From assembly GCF_027257845.1 (NCBI RefSeq), contig NZ_JAPVOT010000005.1, positions 1-64,000 of the forward strand: a stretch of DNA of 64,000 nt, read 5' to 3'. A program made the translations under genes and the position numbers. Of the stretch, positions 38,921 through 47,750 are shown piece after piece (position 1 is the first letter of the stretch; the number at the start of each line of letters is the position of its first letter). The notes beneath the pieces are model-generated. The model was not told the origin of the DNA, ran no database searches, and worked only from the letters and a program-made list of their open reading frames with translations. Source of the stretch: Alteromonas sp. BMJM2. Lineage in GTDB: Bacteria; Pseudomonadota; Gammaproteobacteria; Enterobacterales; Alteromonadaceae.

Positions 38921-41116
38921 ATGCAAGGATATATCACGCACGGTCGACTTCAGGTAGCAGAGCAACTTGAAAGCTTTATTAACGATCAGGCCTTACCAGG
39001 CACACATGTTCAGCCAGAATCATTTTGGAAAGGTGCTGAAGCCCTCTTTGCAGAATTCATTCCTCAAAATCGCGCTTTACTCGAAAAGCGCGAACATCTA
39101 CAACGCGCTATCGATGATTATCACAAAGCGGGTAATCCAGCCCCAGGAAATGAATACACCGCGTTTTTAAAAAAAATCGGTTACTTGGTAGAGCAGCCCA
39201 CTGAGGTTGCGGCGGCCACCACAAATGTGGATCCTGAAATTGCTACCATGGCCGGACCTCAACTCGTTGTACCTATTAACAACGCACGTTACGCACTCAA
39301 TGCAGTAAACGCTCGCTGGGGAAGCCTTTACGACGCGTTGTACGGCACCGATGTTATTGGCACAGAGGATGGGGCAGAACCCGGTAAAGCGTACAACCCT
39401 GCTCGCGGCGCGAAGGTGGTTGAAAAAGCAAAAGCCTATCTAGATACCATGATCCCCCTTGCAAAAGGCAGTCATGCAAATGCGGTAAAATACAAAATAG
39501 AAACGGGGAAACTATCGGTTCAACTAACCGATGGTGATGTGACTACCCTAGCCAATACCGAGCAGTGGCAAGGTTATCAAGGCGAGATAGATGCACCAAC
39601 TGCTCTATTATTTGCGCACAACGGCCTGCACTTTGAAATTCAAATAGACCCCACACACCCTATTGGTGAAAGCGACTCAGCCAACGTAAAGGACGTACTC
39701 GTTGAAGCTGCACTAACCACTATTATGGATTGTGAGGATTCGGTTGCCGCAGTAGATGCTGAAGATAAAACATTGGTTTACAGCAATTGGCTTGGGCTAA
39801 TGAAAGGCAGCTTGCGCATTGAAATGACAAAGGGTGGCAAAAACATCGTGCGCGCTATGCATAGCGATCGTATCTATCACCCTTCAAAGCACGCAACTTG
39901 TGAGCAAAAGACCTCGCAAAACGAATTAGTGCTTTCAGGTAGAAGTTTGATGTTCGTTCGTAACGTGGGTCACTTAATGACAAACGACGCCATGCTGTTT
40001 GATGGCGAAGAAGTGCCTGAAGGTATAATGGACGGACTCATCACTTCGCTTATCGCGAAGCACGACTTGCTCGGCAACAGCGAGTACAAAAATAGCCGTG
40101 AAGGAAGCGTGTATATCGTTAAGCCTAAAATGCACGGCCCAGAAGAAGTGGCGTTTTCCAATGTCTTGTTTGAACGTATTGAAGGCATCATCGATGTACC
40201 GCGTAACACCCTTAAAATGGGCATTATGGATGAGGAGCGCAGAACCAGCGTTAACCTGCAAGCCTGCATTGCGGAAGCACAATCGCGCGTCGTATTTATC
40301 AATACCGGCTTTTTAGACCGCACTGGCGATGAAATTCATACCTCTATGCTTGCCGGTCCATTTGCAGAGAAAGCGACATTAAAAACGATGTCGTGGATTA
40401 AAGCCTACGAAACGGCAAATGTAGCAGTTGGTTTGCGCTGCGGATTGTCTGGCAAAGCCCAGATAGGAAAAGGCATGTGGCCAATACCTGATGAAATGCA
40501 AAACATGATGGACGCGAAGATTGGGCACTTAAAAGCCGGCGCGAACACCGCATGGGTGCCCTCTCCTACTGCAGCAACACTGCACGCCCTTCACTATCAC
40601 GATGTGAACGTGTTTAATGTCCAAAAGCAGTTAGACGAAAACTTCAACGGCCTTAACGACATTCTCACTATTCCGTTGTTAGAAGATACGTCTAGCCTTA
40701 CTCGTGACGGTATTAAACGTGAAATCGATAACAACGTTCAGGGAATTTTAGGCTACGTTGTTCGCTGGGTGCATCAAGGTGTGGGCTGCTCTAAAGTACC
40801 TGATATTAATGATGTAGGCTTAATGGAAGATAGAGCCACCTTGCGTATTTCTTCGCAGCACATTGCCAATTGGTTAGAGCACGGCATTGTAAGCGTTGAC
40901 CAGGTTAAAGAATCGTTGTCACGCATGGCTGTGTTGGTAGATGAACAAAATGCCAGCGATGCTGAATACATTCCAATGACGCCAGACTTGGAAAACTCCA
41001 TCGGTTTTCAAGCCGCTAGCGACCTAATATTTAAAGGTAAGGAGCAACCATCGGGTTATACAGAGCCTCTACTGCATGCAAAACGCCGTGAAATGAAAGC
41101 AAAACTAGCGCAGTAA
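38921..41116 (+). CDS. glcB: Malate synthase G
   Basis: It condenses glyoxylate with acetyl-CoA to malate, completing the glyoxylate shunt. The 731-residue length fits the monomeric G isoform. Key stretches are [36 protein letters not shown] loop residues, [25 protein letters not shown] and [25 protein letters not shown] precedes the ATG. In this organism the G form, not AceB, appears to serve the shunt next to aceA. Confidence 0.96.
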   Translation: MQGYITHGRLQVAEQLESFINDQALPGTHVQPESFWKGAEALFAEFIPQNRALLEKREHLQRAIDDYHKAGNPAPGNEYTAFLKKIGYLVEQPTEVAAATTNVDPEIATMAGPQLVVPINNARYALNAVNARWGSLYDALYGTDVIGTEDGAEPGKAYNPARGAKVVEKAKAYLDTMIPLAKGSHANAVKYKIETGKLSVQLTDGDVTTLANTEQWQGYQGEIDAPTALLFAHNGLHFEIQIDPTHPIGESDSANVKDVLVEAALTTIMDCEDSVAAVDAEDKTLVYSNWLGLMKGSLRIEMTKGGKNIVRAMHSDRIYHPSKHATCEQKTSQNELVLSGRSLMFVRNVGHLMTNDAMLFDGEEVPEGIMDGLITSLIAKHDLLGNSEYKNSREGSVYIVKPKMHGPEEVAFSNVLFERIEGIIDVPRNTLKMGIMDEERRTSVNLQACIAEAQSRVVFINTGFLDRTGDEIHTSMLAGPFAEKATLKTMSWIKAYETANVAVGLRCGLSGKAQIGKGMWPIPDEMQNMMDAKIGHLKAGANTAWVPSPTAATLHALHYHDVNVFNVQKQLDENFNGLNDILTIPLLEDTSSLTRDGIKREIDNNVQGILGYVVRWVHQGVGCSKVPDINDVGLMEDRATLRISSQHIANWLEHGIVSVDQVKESLSRMAVLVDEQNASDAEYIPMTPDLENSIGFQAASDLIFKGKEQPSGYTEPLLHAKRREMKAKLAQ

Positions 41117-41140
41117 TTCCTTTCATTATTCTGCATAACA

Positions 41141-41168
41141 AACGGGGGCTTTTTAGCACCCGTTTTTC
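41141..41168 (+). terminator. Terminator of glcB
   Basis: AACGGGGGCT pairs with AGCACCCGTT (one bulge) around a short T loop and is followed by TTTCTT, 25 bases after the stop. Confidence 0.75.
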
Positions 41169-41325
41169 TTTGTAAAGCAAAAGCTAATAGTTAAATATTA
41201 GTGGTGATTTGTCGCCCCTACACTATGATTAATTTATGCTCGAATTTTGCCTTCGATATTCTCAAGATATAACCATTCAGTATCTAGGCTCCGCATGTTA
41301 AGCGCAATTAAAAACAGAGAGAAGT

Positions 41326-42225
41326 ATGGCAATAGCTACTGCCCCAACAACACGTATTGTCCCCATTTTTTCAGGTGGTGGAACACGACTTAGCGCACAT
41401 ATCGGCATTATTAAAGCGCTGCAAGACATGAACATCGAGTTCTCCACCCTTGTAGGGGTGTCTGGCGGCTCTATTGTTGCGTCACTATTTGCAAAAGGTT
41501 ACTCCGTTGAACAAATGCGAGAGCTAGCGCTTAATACCGACTTTAAGCAGTTTACTGCTTTCAGCCTGTTCAGATTACTTCGAGAAGGCGGCTTATCATC
41601 GGGGGATGTATTCCAGCAGTGGATTGATGATCAGTTAGAAGGCGCAACGTTTTCAGATATGCCAATGGCCTTGAATATTTTAGCGACCGATGTAAATGGT
41701 GGTGGACCAGTACTGTTTAATCAAGTAACCACACCAGACATGAAAGTGTCTGAAGCAGTACGGTATTCCATGTCTATCCCCCTCATATTCTCATTTAAAC
41801 CATTCAAGGAGTACCTACTGGTAGACGGCGCCATACTCTCAGAAGACGCATTATTTGAAGACTGGCAGGGCGACGGCACACCATCAGTATGTTTTCGCCT
41901 ACAAAGCACTATGCAAAAACGCAGGATAATCAAAAAGAATGTATTACAGCTTCCCCAATATGTAGGCATGCTTATCAGAACATTTATGACGGCTATGTCT
42001 AGGGAATATGTAAACGCCCGTTATTGGCACAACACCGTAGTGGTGAATACGGGAGAAATTTCAGCGGTGGATTTTTCGCTAACGCCAGAGATAAAAAACA
42101 CCCTATTCGACCTTGGATATTCTACAACCCGTGAATTTTTGCCAAAAAAATACGCGGGATATATTCAAGCAAATGGGAAGAGCAGCGGGCAAAAGAACAC
42201 TGAGCAAAAGAGCACGATGCGTTAA
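41326..42225 (+). CDS. Patatin-like phospholipase
   Basis: This 299-residue protein has the patatin Ser-Asp dyad: the serine in VGVSGGSIVAS (GxSxG), the aspartate in LLVDGAIL (DGA), and the oxyanion loop in FSGGGTRLSAHIG, where the usual GGGxRG is GGGTRL. No signal peptide is visible, so it is probably cytosolic or membrane-associated and may act on phospholipids. The tail from about residue 285 is Gln/Lys/Ser-rich. Confidence 0.87.
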   Translation: MAIATAPTTRIVPIFSGGGTRLSAHIGIIKALQDMNIEFSTLVGVSGGSIVASLFAKGYSVEQMRELALNTDFKQFTAFSLFRLLREGGLSSGDVFQQWIDDQLEGATFSDMPMALNILATDVNGGGPVLFNQVTTPDMKVSEAVRYSMSIPLIFSFKPFKEYLLVDGAILSEDALFEDWQGDGTPSVCFRLQSTMQKRRIIKKNVLQLPQYVGMLIRTFMTAMSREYVNARYWHNTVVVNTGEISAVDFSLTPEIKNTLFDLGYSTTREFLPKKYAGYIQANGKSSGQKNTEQKSTMR

Positions 42226-42320
42226 CTGCTACTAAACGTACTAACAAACGGTAAACGACTAAATCGACCCTGCACTATTGCGAGAGTCGATTCGCTCGGC
42301 CATCTACAACTACGGCAAGC

Positions 42321-43337
42321 TTAGATGTTGTAGAAATCACGATACCAATCAACAAACGCTTTCACACCTTTGTCGATATTCGTTTTTGGCTGGTAGCCCG
42401 TGTCAGCTACTAAGGAAGACACGTCGGCGTAGGTGTCGGGCACATCGCCAGGCTGCATTGGTAATAGCTCTTTTTTAGCCTCTACACCTAACGCTTCTTC
42501 TAAGGTTTCAATGAACCGAAGTAGATGCACTGGCGTTTGAGCACCAATGTTGTATACCTTATAAGGCGCCTTACTGGTACTAGGGTCGGGTTGCTTGCCA
42601 TCCCACTGCTCATTTGGCGATGCTACATTATCAAGTGAGCGAATTACACCTTCAACGATATCATCAATATACGTGAAATCACGGCGATGATTACCGAAGT
42701 TATACACCTGAATAGTATCGCCTTCTAAGATCTTCTTGGTAAACTTAAACAGCGCCATATCAGGGCGGCCCCATGGACCGTAGACAGTGAAGAAGCGTAG
42801 ACCGGTGGTGGGTAGGTTATACAAATGACTGTAGGTGTGCGCCATGAGTTCATTGGCTTTCTTTGAAGCTGCGTAAAGACTAACTTGATGGTCTACATTA
42901 TGCTGCTCTGAAAACGGCATAGTTTCATTAGCGCCGTATACAGAGCTAGATGAGGCATACACTAAATGACCAATGTTGTTGTGCCTGCACCCTTCAAGAA
43001 TATTCACAAAACCAACAATGTTTGAGTCTACATACGCATTGGGGTTTTCAAGAGAATAGCGAACCCCAGCCTGCGCCGCTAAATGCACCACTTTGTCGAA
43101 TGTATGCTCTTCAAAAAGCGCGGTCATTTTATCCCGCTCTTCTACACCCATCTCAATAAATGTGAAATGTGACGCTGCATTTGAGGCCTTGATATGTGCT
43201 AGACGAGCGTGCTTCAAGTTAACATCGTAATAGTCGTTAATATTGTCAATCCCGACAACATGGTCACCACGATTAATAAGATACTGTGATACGGCTGCGC
43301 CAATGAAGCCTGCAGCGCCGGTGACTAAAATTTTCAT
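42321..43337 (-). CDS. UDP-glucuronate 4-epimerase-like SDR protein
   Basis: This 338-residue extended short-chain dehydrogenase has the NAD site GAAGFIG at the N-terminus and YAASKKAN with the catalytic tyrosine and lysine. The stretch [25 protein letters not shown] and [21 protein letters not shown] are typical of UDP-glucuronate/UDP-galacturonate 4-epimerases used for acidic polysaccharides. It would supply UDP-GalA to the polysaccharide genes that begin 7 kb away, but it is a single gene with its own promoter. Confidence 0.85.
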   Translation of the reverse strand: MKILVTGAAGFIGAAVSQYLINRGDHVVGIDNINDYYDVNLKHARLAHIKASNAASHFTFIEMGVEERDKMTALFEEHTFDKVVHLAAQAGVRYSLENPNAYVDSNIVGFVNILEGCRHNNIGHLVYASSSSVYGANETMPFSEQHNVDHQVSLYAASKKANELMAHTYSHLYNLPTTGLRFFTVYGPWGRPDMALFKFTKKILEGDTIQVYNFGNHRRDFTYIDDIVEGVIRSLDNVASPNEQWDGKQPDPSTSKAPYKVYNIGAQTPVHLLRFIETLEEALGVEAKKELLPMQPGDVPDTYADVSSLVADTGYQPKTNIDKGVKAFVDWYRDFYNI

Positions 43338-43491
43338 AAGATCCTTATTGAAAAAAAGTTGTGATGTTTGCTATCCCGTAGATTTATTGCCAGTGGAAAG
43401 CCAAATTCGTGTGCAGGTAAACTCAAAAAGGCTTTCGAAGCGAAATAGTATGATTTGATGAAATACCAGTGATGAAACAATTTCATTCTTT

Positions 43492-44271
43492 TTATCTATC
43501 TGAAACTCTTGACAATAATTTCTCAATAAAAGCAACAGGTATAGCATAAGAAATCCCCGAAGGAGCTGTAAGCGCGCTTTCTTTGGCATCCTTCACTATG
43601 ACTTTATTTATGATCCCAATGACTTTGCCAGATTTAACATCATACATAGGACTGCCGCTGTTACCTGGGTATGCTGTAGCATCAAGTTGATAGATGACGC
43701 TTGTACTTGCCAAACGCTTCATCATTTCAGCTGTTAATTGATCTGCGTTTTGTGCAGGGATTGCATCTGGAGTTAAGGCTGAAATAAAGCCTCTGTGGGT
43801 TGCGGGGTATAACCCAAGAACAGCGCCAATCGGGAAACCAGTGAATGCGATCTCTTTGCCAGCGGGAAGCAATTCAGAATCATCTAACTCCAGTGGCTTT
43901 AACCGCCCTTCTAGTGCAATGAGTGCAAGGTCATGCTGTACATCAATATGGACTACACTTCCCTTAATCATGTTTAACTTTGTTCCCTTCCCCTTCAAAA
44001 CAACATAGTCTTCGACAATTGTTGGGTCCAGTACACTTGATACAACATGATAATTTGTAACAACATAATTGCCATTGCCAACAGCAAATCCAGTGCCCAG
44101 TATTTTGGGAGTGGAATGCTTCAATGGAGAATTCAAAGCTATCGCCACAGTACTTTCAGATACTTTTTCAACAACCTTATAGAAAGGAGTTTCAGTTTCC
44201 CGGTGCGCACACGCCGTCGAAGAAGCAAAAATAAAAGCGATGCATAATATAAATGTCACTAGCTGTTTCAA
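43492..44271 (-). CDS. Secreted trypsin-like serine protease
   Basis: This 259-residue protein has an N-terminal signal sequence of about 21 residues (MKQLVTFILCIAFIFASSTA, Cys next) and a chymotrypsin-fold protease domain with H in VTNYHVVSS, D in HDLALIAL and S in AYPGNSGSPMYD. It resembles the DegP/HtrA catalytic domain but has no PDZ domain. The cysteine after the signal may be lipidated. It flanks the sorting/polysaccharide locus; a link to it is only positional. Confidence 0.85.
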   Translation of the reverse strand: MKQLVTFILCIAFIFASSTACAHRETETPFYKVVEKVSESTVAIALNSPLKHSTPKILGTGFAVGNGNYVVTNYHVVSSVLDPTIVEDYVVLKGKGTKLNMIKGSVVHIDVQHDLALIALEGRLKPLELDDSELLPAGKEIAFTGFPIGAVLGLYPATHRGFISALTPDAIPAQNADQLTAEMMKRLASTSVIYQLDATAYPGNSGSPMYDVKSGKVIGIINKVIVKDAKESALTAPSGISYAIPVAFIEKLLSRVSDR

Positions 44272-44858
44272 GTTAATCCCCTTTTAAATTAGCCTTCATA
44301 GTTACTGTGAGCTCTACACCAGCTCAGAAAATACCGGAAACGCTGAATGATTTGACCACCAAGGTTTTGCCGTTAATTTAAAAAACCTATGTTTTCTCCA
44401 CAAATTTACTATCAGCTCTATTCCTTATAACGGCTTCAACTTGCCGTTAATTGCTCGACTATAATGGCAAGTCTTCTAATATAGTGTTTATATTCGGTAC
44501 AAACAATGTTTGATTTTACGATGACAAAAGGGTCAAATCTAGCGACTTCGCTTTGACCCTCATTCAACTTTTTATTAAATAAAAAGCCGTTACAAAACGC
44601 CAGTCTATCAAAATTGTATGGTATCCAACTTCAAATAACAGAAAATCAAGACTAATATTACAGATAGACTACTTCAAAATACGAATACTTTACGCTGTCA
44701 ATGACAAAACGGGGTATAGGGGTGTTTAACTAGCAGCAAACTAACTAATAGTTTGACCGACCTTGGATAATTAGCAAAAAGTTTTAGATGCATGAGCACT
44801 AGAATTTGTTAATCTCGAGAAATACTAAAAATTAGAACTCTATGGGCGATGTATAAAA
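44272..44858. other. Intergenic region at the left edge of the sorting locus
   Basis: No gene is supported in this A+T-rich stretch between divergent genes. It contains a hairpin at 44529-44560 (AGGGTCAAA/TTTGACCCT with a nested AGCG/CGCT) with no gene to terminate. I found no convincing sigma-54 site before the acyltransferase gene. Confidence 0.55.
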
Positions 44859-45683
44859 GTGGATTCAAACTCATTCCTCGGTAAAGTTACACAGATAGTA
44901 GGGCCGACGTCTAAAGTGGGTAAACTTTTGGGTGGATACCAAAAGTTGCGTGAAGCGAATTTCATTTCAACTCATTTCTCTACTTACTTAGAGCCCGCTG
45001 TAGCGCAAAAAGAAAACCTAAAGTCAGAGAGCTATAAAATTAGGCATAGCGTTTATTGTGATGAGTTAGGCTTTGAACCAGTTAGGCCCGATGGTGAAGA
45101 AAAAGATGAGTTTGACGATTATTCTACACCGTGCCTAATTAAGCAGAGGAGCTCCGATAGTTATGCAGGAACGGTGAGACTTGTTAAACCCCGAGATAAA
45201 GGTCACAAGCTTCCCATCGAGAAGTTCTGCCTCAACTCAATAACGCACGAAACACTAAACCCTGAAAACTTTCAGCGCCACGAGATATGCGAAATATCAA
45301 GGCTTGCGGTACCTGCAAAATTTAGAAAGCGTGAAATGGACCGATATGCTGGGGCAGCTACTGGTGTTATAAATCAGCACACATATTCAGAAGATGAACT
45401 TCGATGTTTTCCCTTTATCGCAATAGGCCTTTATTTTTCTGCTGCCGCTCTCGTTATACACAACGATATAAAGCATACTTATGTGATGATGGAGCCAAGG
45501 CTGGCGCGCAGTATGCGTTTCATAGGCATCCAATTTGAACAGATTGGACCTATAGTTGACTACCATGGTAAACGCGCTCCGTTCTACATCAATCCAACAT
45601 TACTTTACAAAAGCCTAAGACCGAGCTTTAGGGTTATGCTCGACAACATCCAAGAGTCAGTAAACAAGTACCCTATAGGATAA
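44859..45683 (+). CDS. PEP-CTERM/exosortase-associated acyltransferase
   Basis: This 274-residue protein looks like the acyltransferase family found with exosortase systems, related to N-acyl amino acid synthases and autoinducer synthases (GNAT fold). Supporting stretches are YKIRHSVYCDELGFEP, the acyl-synthase type entry motif, EICEISRLAVPAKFR and MEPRLARSMRFIGIQFEQIGP. The start is GTG with a poor ribosome site. One base separates it from the ThiF-like gene, so the two products probably act together. The acyl donor and acceptor are unknown. Confidence 0.82.
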   Translation: MDSNSFLGKVTQIVGPTSKVGKLLGGYQKLREANFISTHFSTYLEPAVAQKENLKSESYKIRHSVYCDELGFEPVRPDGEEKDEFDDYSTPCLIKQRSSDSYAGTVRLVKPRDKGHKLPIEKFCLNSITHETLNPENFQRHEICEISRLAVPAKFRKREMDRYAGAATGVINQHTYSEDELRCFPFIAIGLYFSAAALVIHNDIKHTYVMMEPRLARSMRFIGIQFEQIGPIVDYHGKRAPFYINPTLLYKSLRPSFRVMLDNIQESVNKYPIG

Positions 45684-45684
45684 A

Positions 45685-46548
45685 ATGGTAATGTTTGATT
45701 ACTTAAAAGCTTTTTCTAGAAACATTGGCTGGCTAACTGAAAGTGAACAGCTGACAATTCAATCAAAAAAAGTAGCAATCGCCGGAGCGGGTGGCGTTGG
45801 GTTTGAGCACGCAGTTACATTGGCCAGACTGGGAATTGAAAGATTTGCTATTTCAGATTTCGACGCCTTCGAAATTCATAATATTAATCGGCAAGCTGGT
45901 GCCTTTCAATCCACGATGAATAAACCAAAAGTTGAAGTACTTCAGCAGGTTTTAAAAGATATTAATCCTAACTGCTCTATTGAAGTATTTCCGCACGGTG
46001 TATCTACAGACAATCTTTCTGAGTTCCTTTCAGATGTTGACATTTATATAGACAGCTTAGATTTTTTTGTTATCGACATTCGTATACAGGTATTTAATTA
46101 TTGCCGAACACATGGCATTCCAGCAGTAACTGCTGCCCCTCTAGGAATGGGCACTTCCGTGATTAGTTTTACACCAAAAAGTATGTCCTTTGATGACTAT
46201 TTCGATATTAACGAAAGTGATAGCGAAAATGAAAAATGCCTCAAATTTTTGGTTGGTCTCTCCCCCACAATGCTCCAAAAAAGCTATCTAGTTGTTCCTG
46301 AAGCAGCGAACTTTAAAGAAAAGAGAGGCCCTTCAACACCTATGGCGGTGAAGCTTTGTGCAGGTGTAGCTGCTACCACAGCACTCAAAATTTTACTAGG
46401 TCGCGGGGAAGTATTGACCGCTCCAAAAGGAATTCATTTTGACGCCTATCGCAATAAAATGAAAATTACCAACCTAAGAAATGGTAATCGGGGCCTTTTG
46501 CAAAAACTAACGCTCAAGATTGCCAGAAAAATTGTCCTCGACTCCTAG
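45685..46548 (+). CDS. E1-like (ThiF family) adenylyltransferase
   Basis: This 287-residue protein has a full E1-like adenylation core: the nucleotide loop GAGGVG at residues 34-39, D58 and D60 in SDFDAFE, the arginine finger at N68-R69 in NINRQ, K80/K82, and metal aspartates near D123-D126. It lacks the CxxC zinc pairs of MoeB/ThiF, and no ThiS-like partner is near. Such enzymes activate a C-terminal carboxylate as adenylate. The alternative start ATG at 45691 is possible. It is directly downstream of the acyltransferase. Confidence 0.83.
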   Translation: MVMFDYLKAFSRNIGWLTESEQLTIQSKKVAIAGAGGVGFEHAVTLARLGIERFAISDFDAFEIHNINRQAGAFQSTMNKPKVEVLQQVLKDINPNCSIEVFPHGVSTDNLSEFLSDVDIYIDSLDFFVIDIRIQVFNYCRTHGIPAVTAAPLGMGTSVISFTPKSMSFDDYFDINESDSENEKCLKFLVGLSPTMLQKSYLVVPEAANFKEKRGPSTPMAVKLCAGVAATTALKILLGRGEVLTAPKGIHFDAYRNKMKITNLRNGNRGLLQKLTLKIARKIVLDS

Positions 46549-46626
46549 TGTCGGCTTTTTTTACATTATGCAAGACAGCAATTTACGGAATTTGAAAACA
46601 GTGCTAGTAATCATGTACTTAAAGAA

Positions 46627-46644
46627 CTGGCACAGTTTAAGCTT
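46627..46644 (+). promoter_or_regulatory. Sigma-54-type promoter before the PEP-CTERM-like gene
   Basis: CTGGCAC (TGG at 46628-46630) and GC at 46641-46642 have exactly the -24/-12 spacing of RpoN promoters. The -24 box fits TGGCAC fully; the -12 box is AAGCT instead of TTGCW. It lies 45 bases before the ATG. Sigma-54 control by PrsK/PrsR is established for many PEP-CTERM genes. Confidence 0.65.
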
Positions 46645-46688
46645 ATATCAATGCGTAACATCTATCGAATTGTTCAAACGGAGGCAAC

Positions 46689-47564
46689 ATGAACAAGCTT
46701 ACTAAAATTTTTGCAGGTGTGGTTTTAGCAGGAAGCGCATCAGTTGCGTCTGCTGATCCTTTATTCGTTGATTATGAAAACGATGGCGTGACGTCTGACC
46801 CTTTCACATCTTTCATCTTTAATTCTTTCAGCCCCAAGTCCGCTTACTTAGATTTAGATGGAAGCGGAGTTATTGGCAACGGTACTCACGTATTTGACTC
46901 TGGCAGTGGCACTATTTCAGGCTTGAGCCCATTAGCGTTCCCACTACCCCGCGATGGTTTCGCTAGCGATTGGGGTCTTAATTTTGAATACGAACTATTT
47001 GGATTTTCTGCTCTAGCAGTGGACCTTAATGGTGACAACATTTTCAACGCAGGTGACGACCAGCTAGCAGCAGGCTTCATCGACGGCTACATTAATTTTT
47101 CGTATACCGCAGGTGGAACAGAAACGGGTGAGGTACTTTCTGTTGCAGTTACAGGATCTGCTTACAATATTAATGACGGTTTAAACTTCACTGTTTTCGG
47201 CGAGCCCGTTTCTGCTACCAATTTAATAAATACGGTACAAGCATTTGATGGTATGACCGGCCTAGGCGACTTACTTGCCTCGCCTAATGCTGATGACTAC
47301 GGTCTAGGTGCATTTGCCACTTTAAAAATATTAGACGCTACACAGGCACCTGAAGTTGATGACACCTTTGCTGTGAGTACGTTCCAACAGAGTATTATCG
47401 ATACATATGGTATAGACGTTACCATTGATTCACAGTGGCTGACAAGAGAGACGACTGTTGACTCATCTAACTTGTATATTACTGCTTCCTCACCTACTAA
47501 CGCTGCTTTAATGGGCTTGTGTTTGATAGGTTTAGGTTTATCAAGACGTTTTGCAAAAAAATAG
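46689..47564 (+). CDS. Exported protein with variant PEP-CTERM-type sorting signal
   Basis: This 291-residue protein has a signal peptide (cleavage after ASA near residue 22) and a C-terminal sorting-like tail: SSPTNAALMG, a hydrophobic helix (about 272-284) and RR followed by FAKK. The canonical VPEP is replaced by a weaker SSP at 267-269. Two calcium-loop-like stretches occur, LDLDGSGVIGNG and VDLNGDNIFNAGDDQ. GGAGGCAAC precedes the ATG. It is flanked by sorting-system genes and followed by a terminator. The sorting enzyme is outside the window. Confidence 0.8.
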   Translation: MNKLTKIFAGVVLAGSASVASADPLFVDYENDGVTSDPFTSFIFNSFSPKSAYLDLDGSGVIGNGTHVFDSGSGTISGLSPLAFPLPRDGFASDWGLNFEYELFGFSALAVDLNGDNIFNAGDDQLAAGFIDGYINFSYTAGGTETGEVLSVAVTGSAYNINDGLNFTVFGEPVSATNLINTVQAFDGMTGLGDLLASPNADDYGLGAFATLKILDATQAPEVDDTFAVSTFQQSIIDTYGIDVTIDSQWLTRETTVDSSNLYITASSPTNAALMGLCLIGLGLSRRFAKK

Positions 47565-47581
47565 TAATAAAGCGCATTTCT

Positions 47582-47611
47582 AAAAGCCACTCAATTGAGT
47601 GGCTTTTTTTT
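47582..47611 (+). terminator. Terminator of the PEP-CTERM-like gene
   Basis: AAAAGCCACTCAA pairs perfectly with TTGAGTGGCTTTT and runs into further T residues, 18 bases after the stop codon. Confidence 0.92.
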
Positions 47612-47750
47612 GCTTGGATTATATTTCATTGATTAATCAAGCGTTTCTAAAGTAGTGAAATTTGCATGTGCCTATACACTATAAATGTTTCTTTTCTCTA
47701 ATGACTTAGTTACAGTAATCACAATAATACAAAATTTGGTAATCCCTAAC

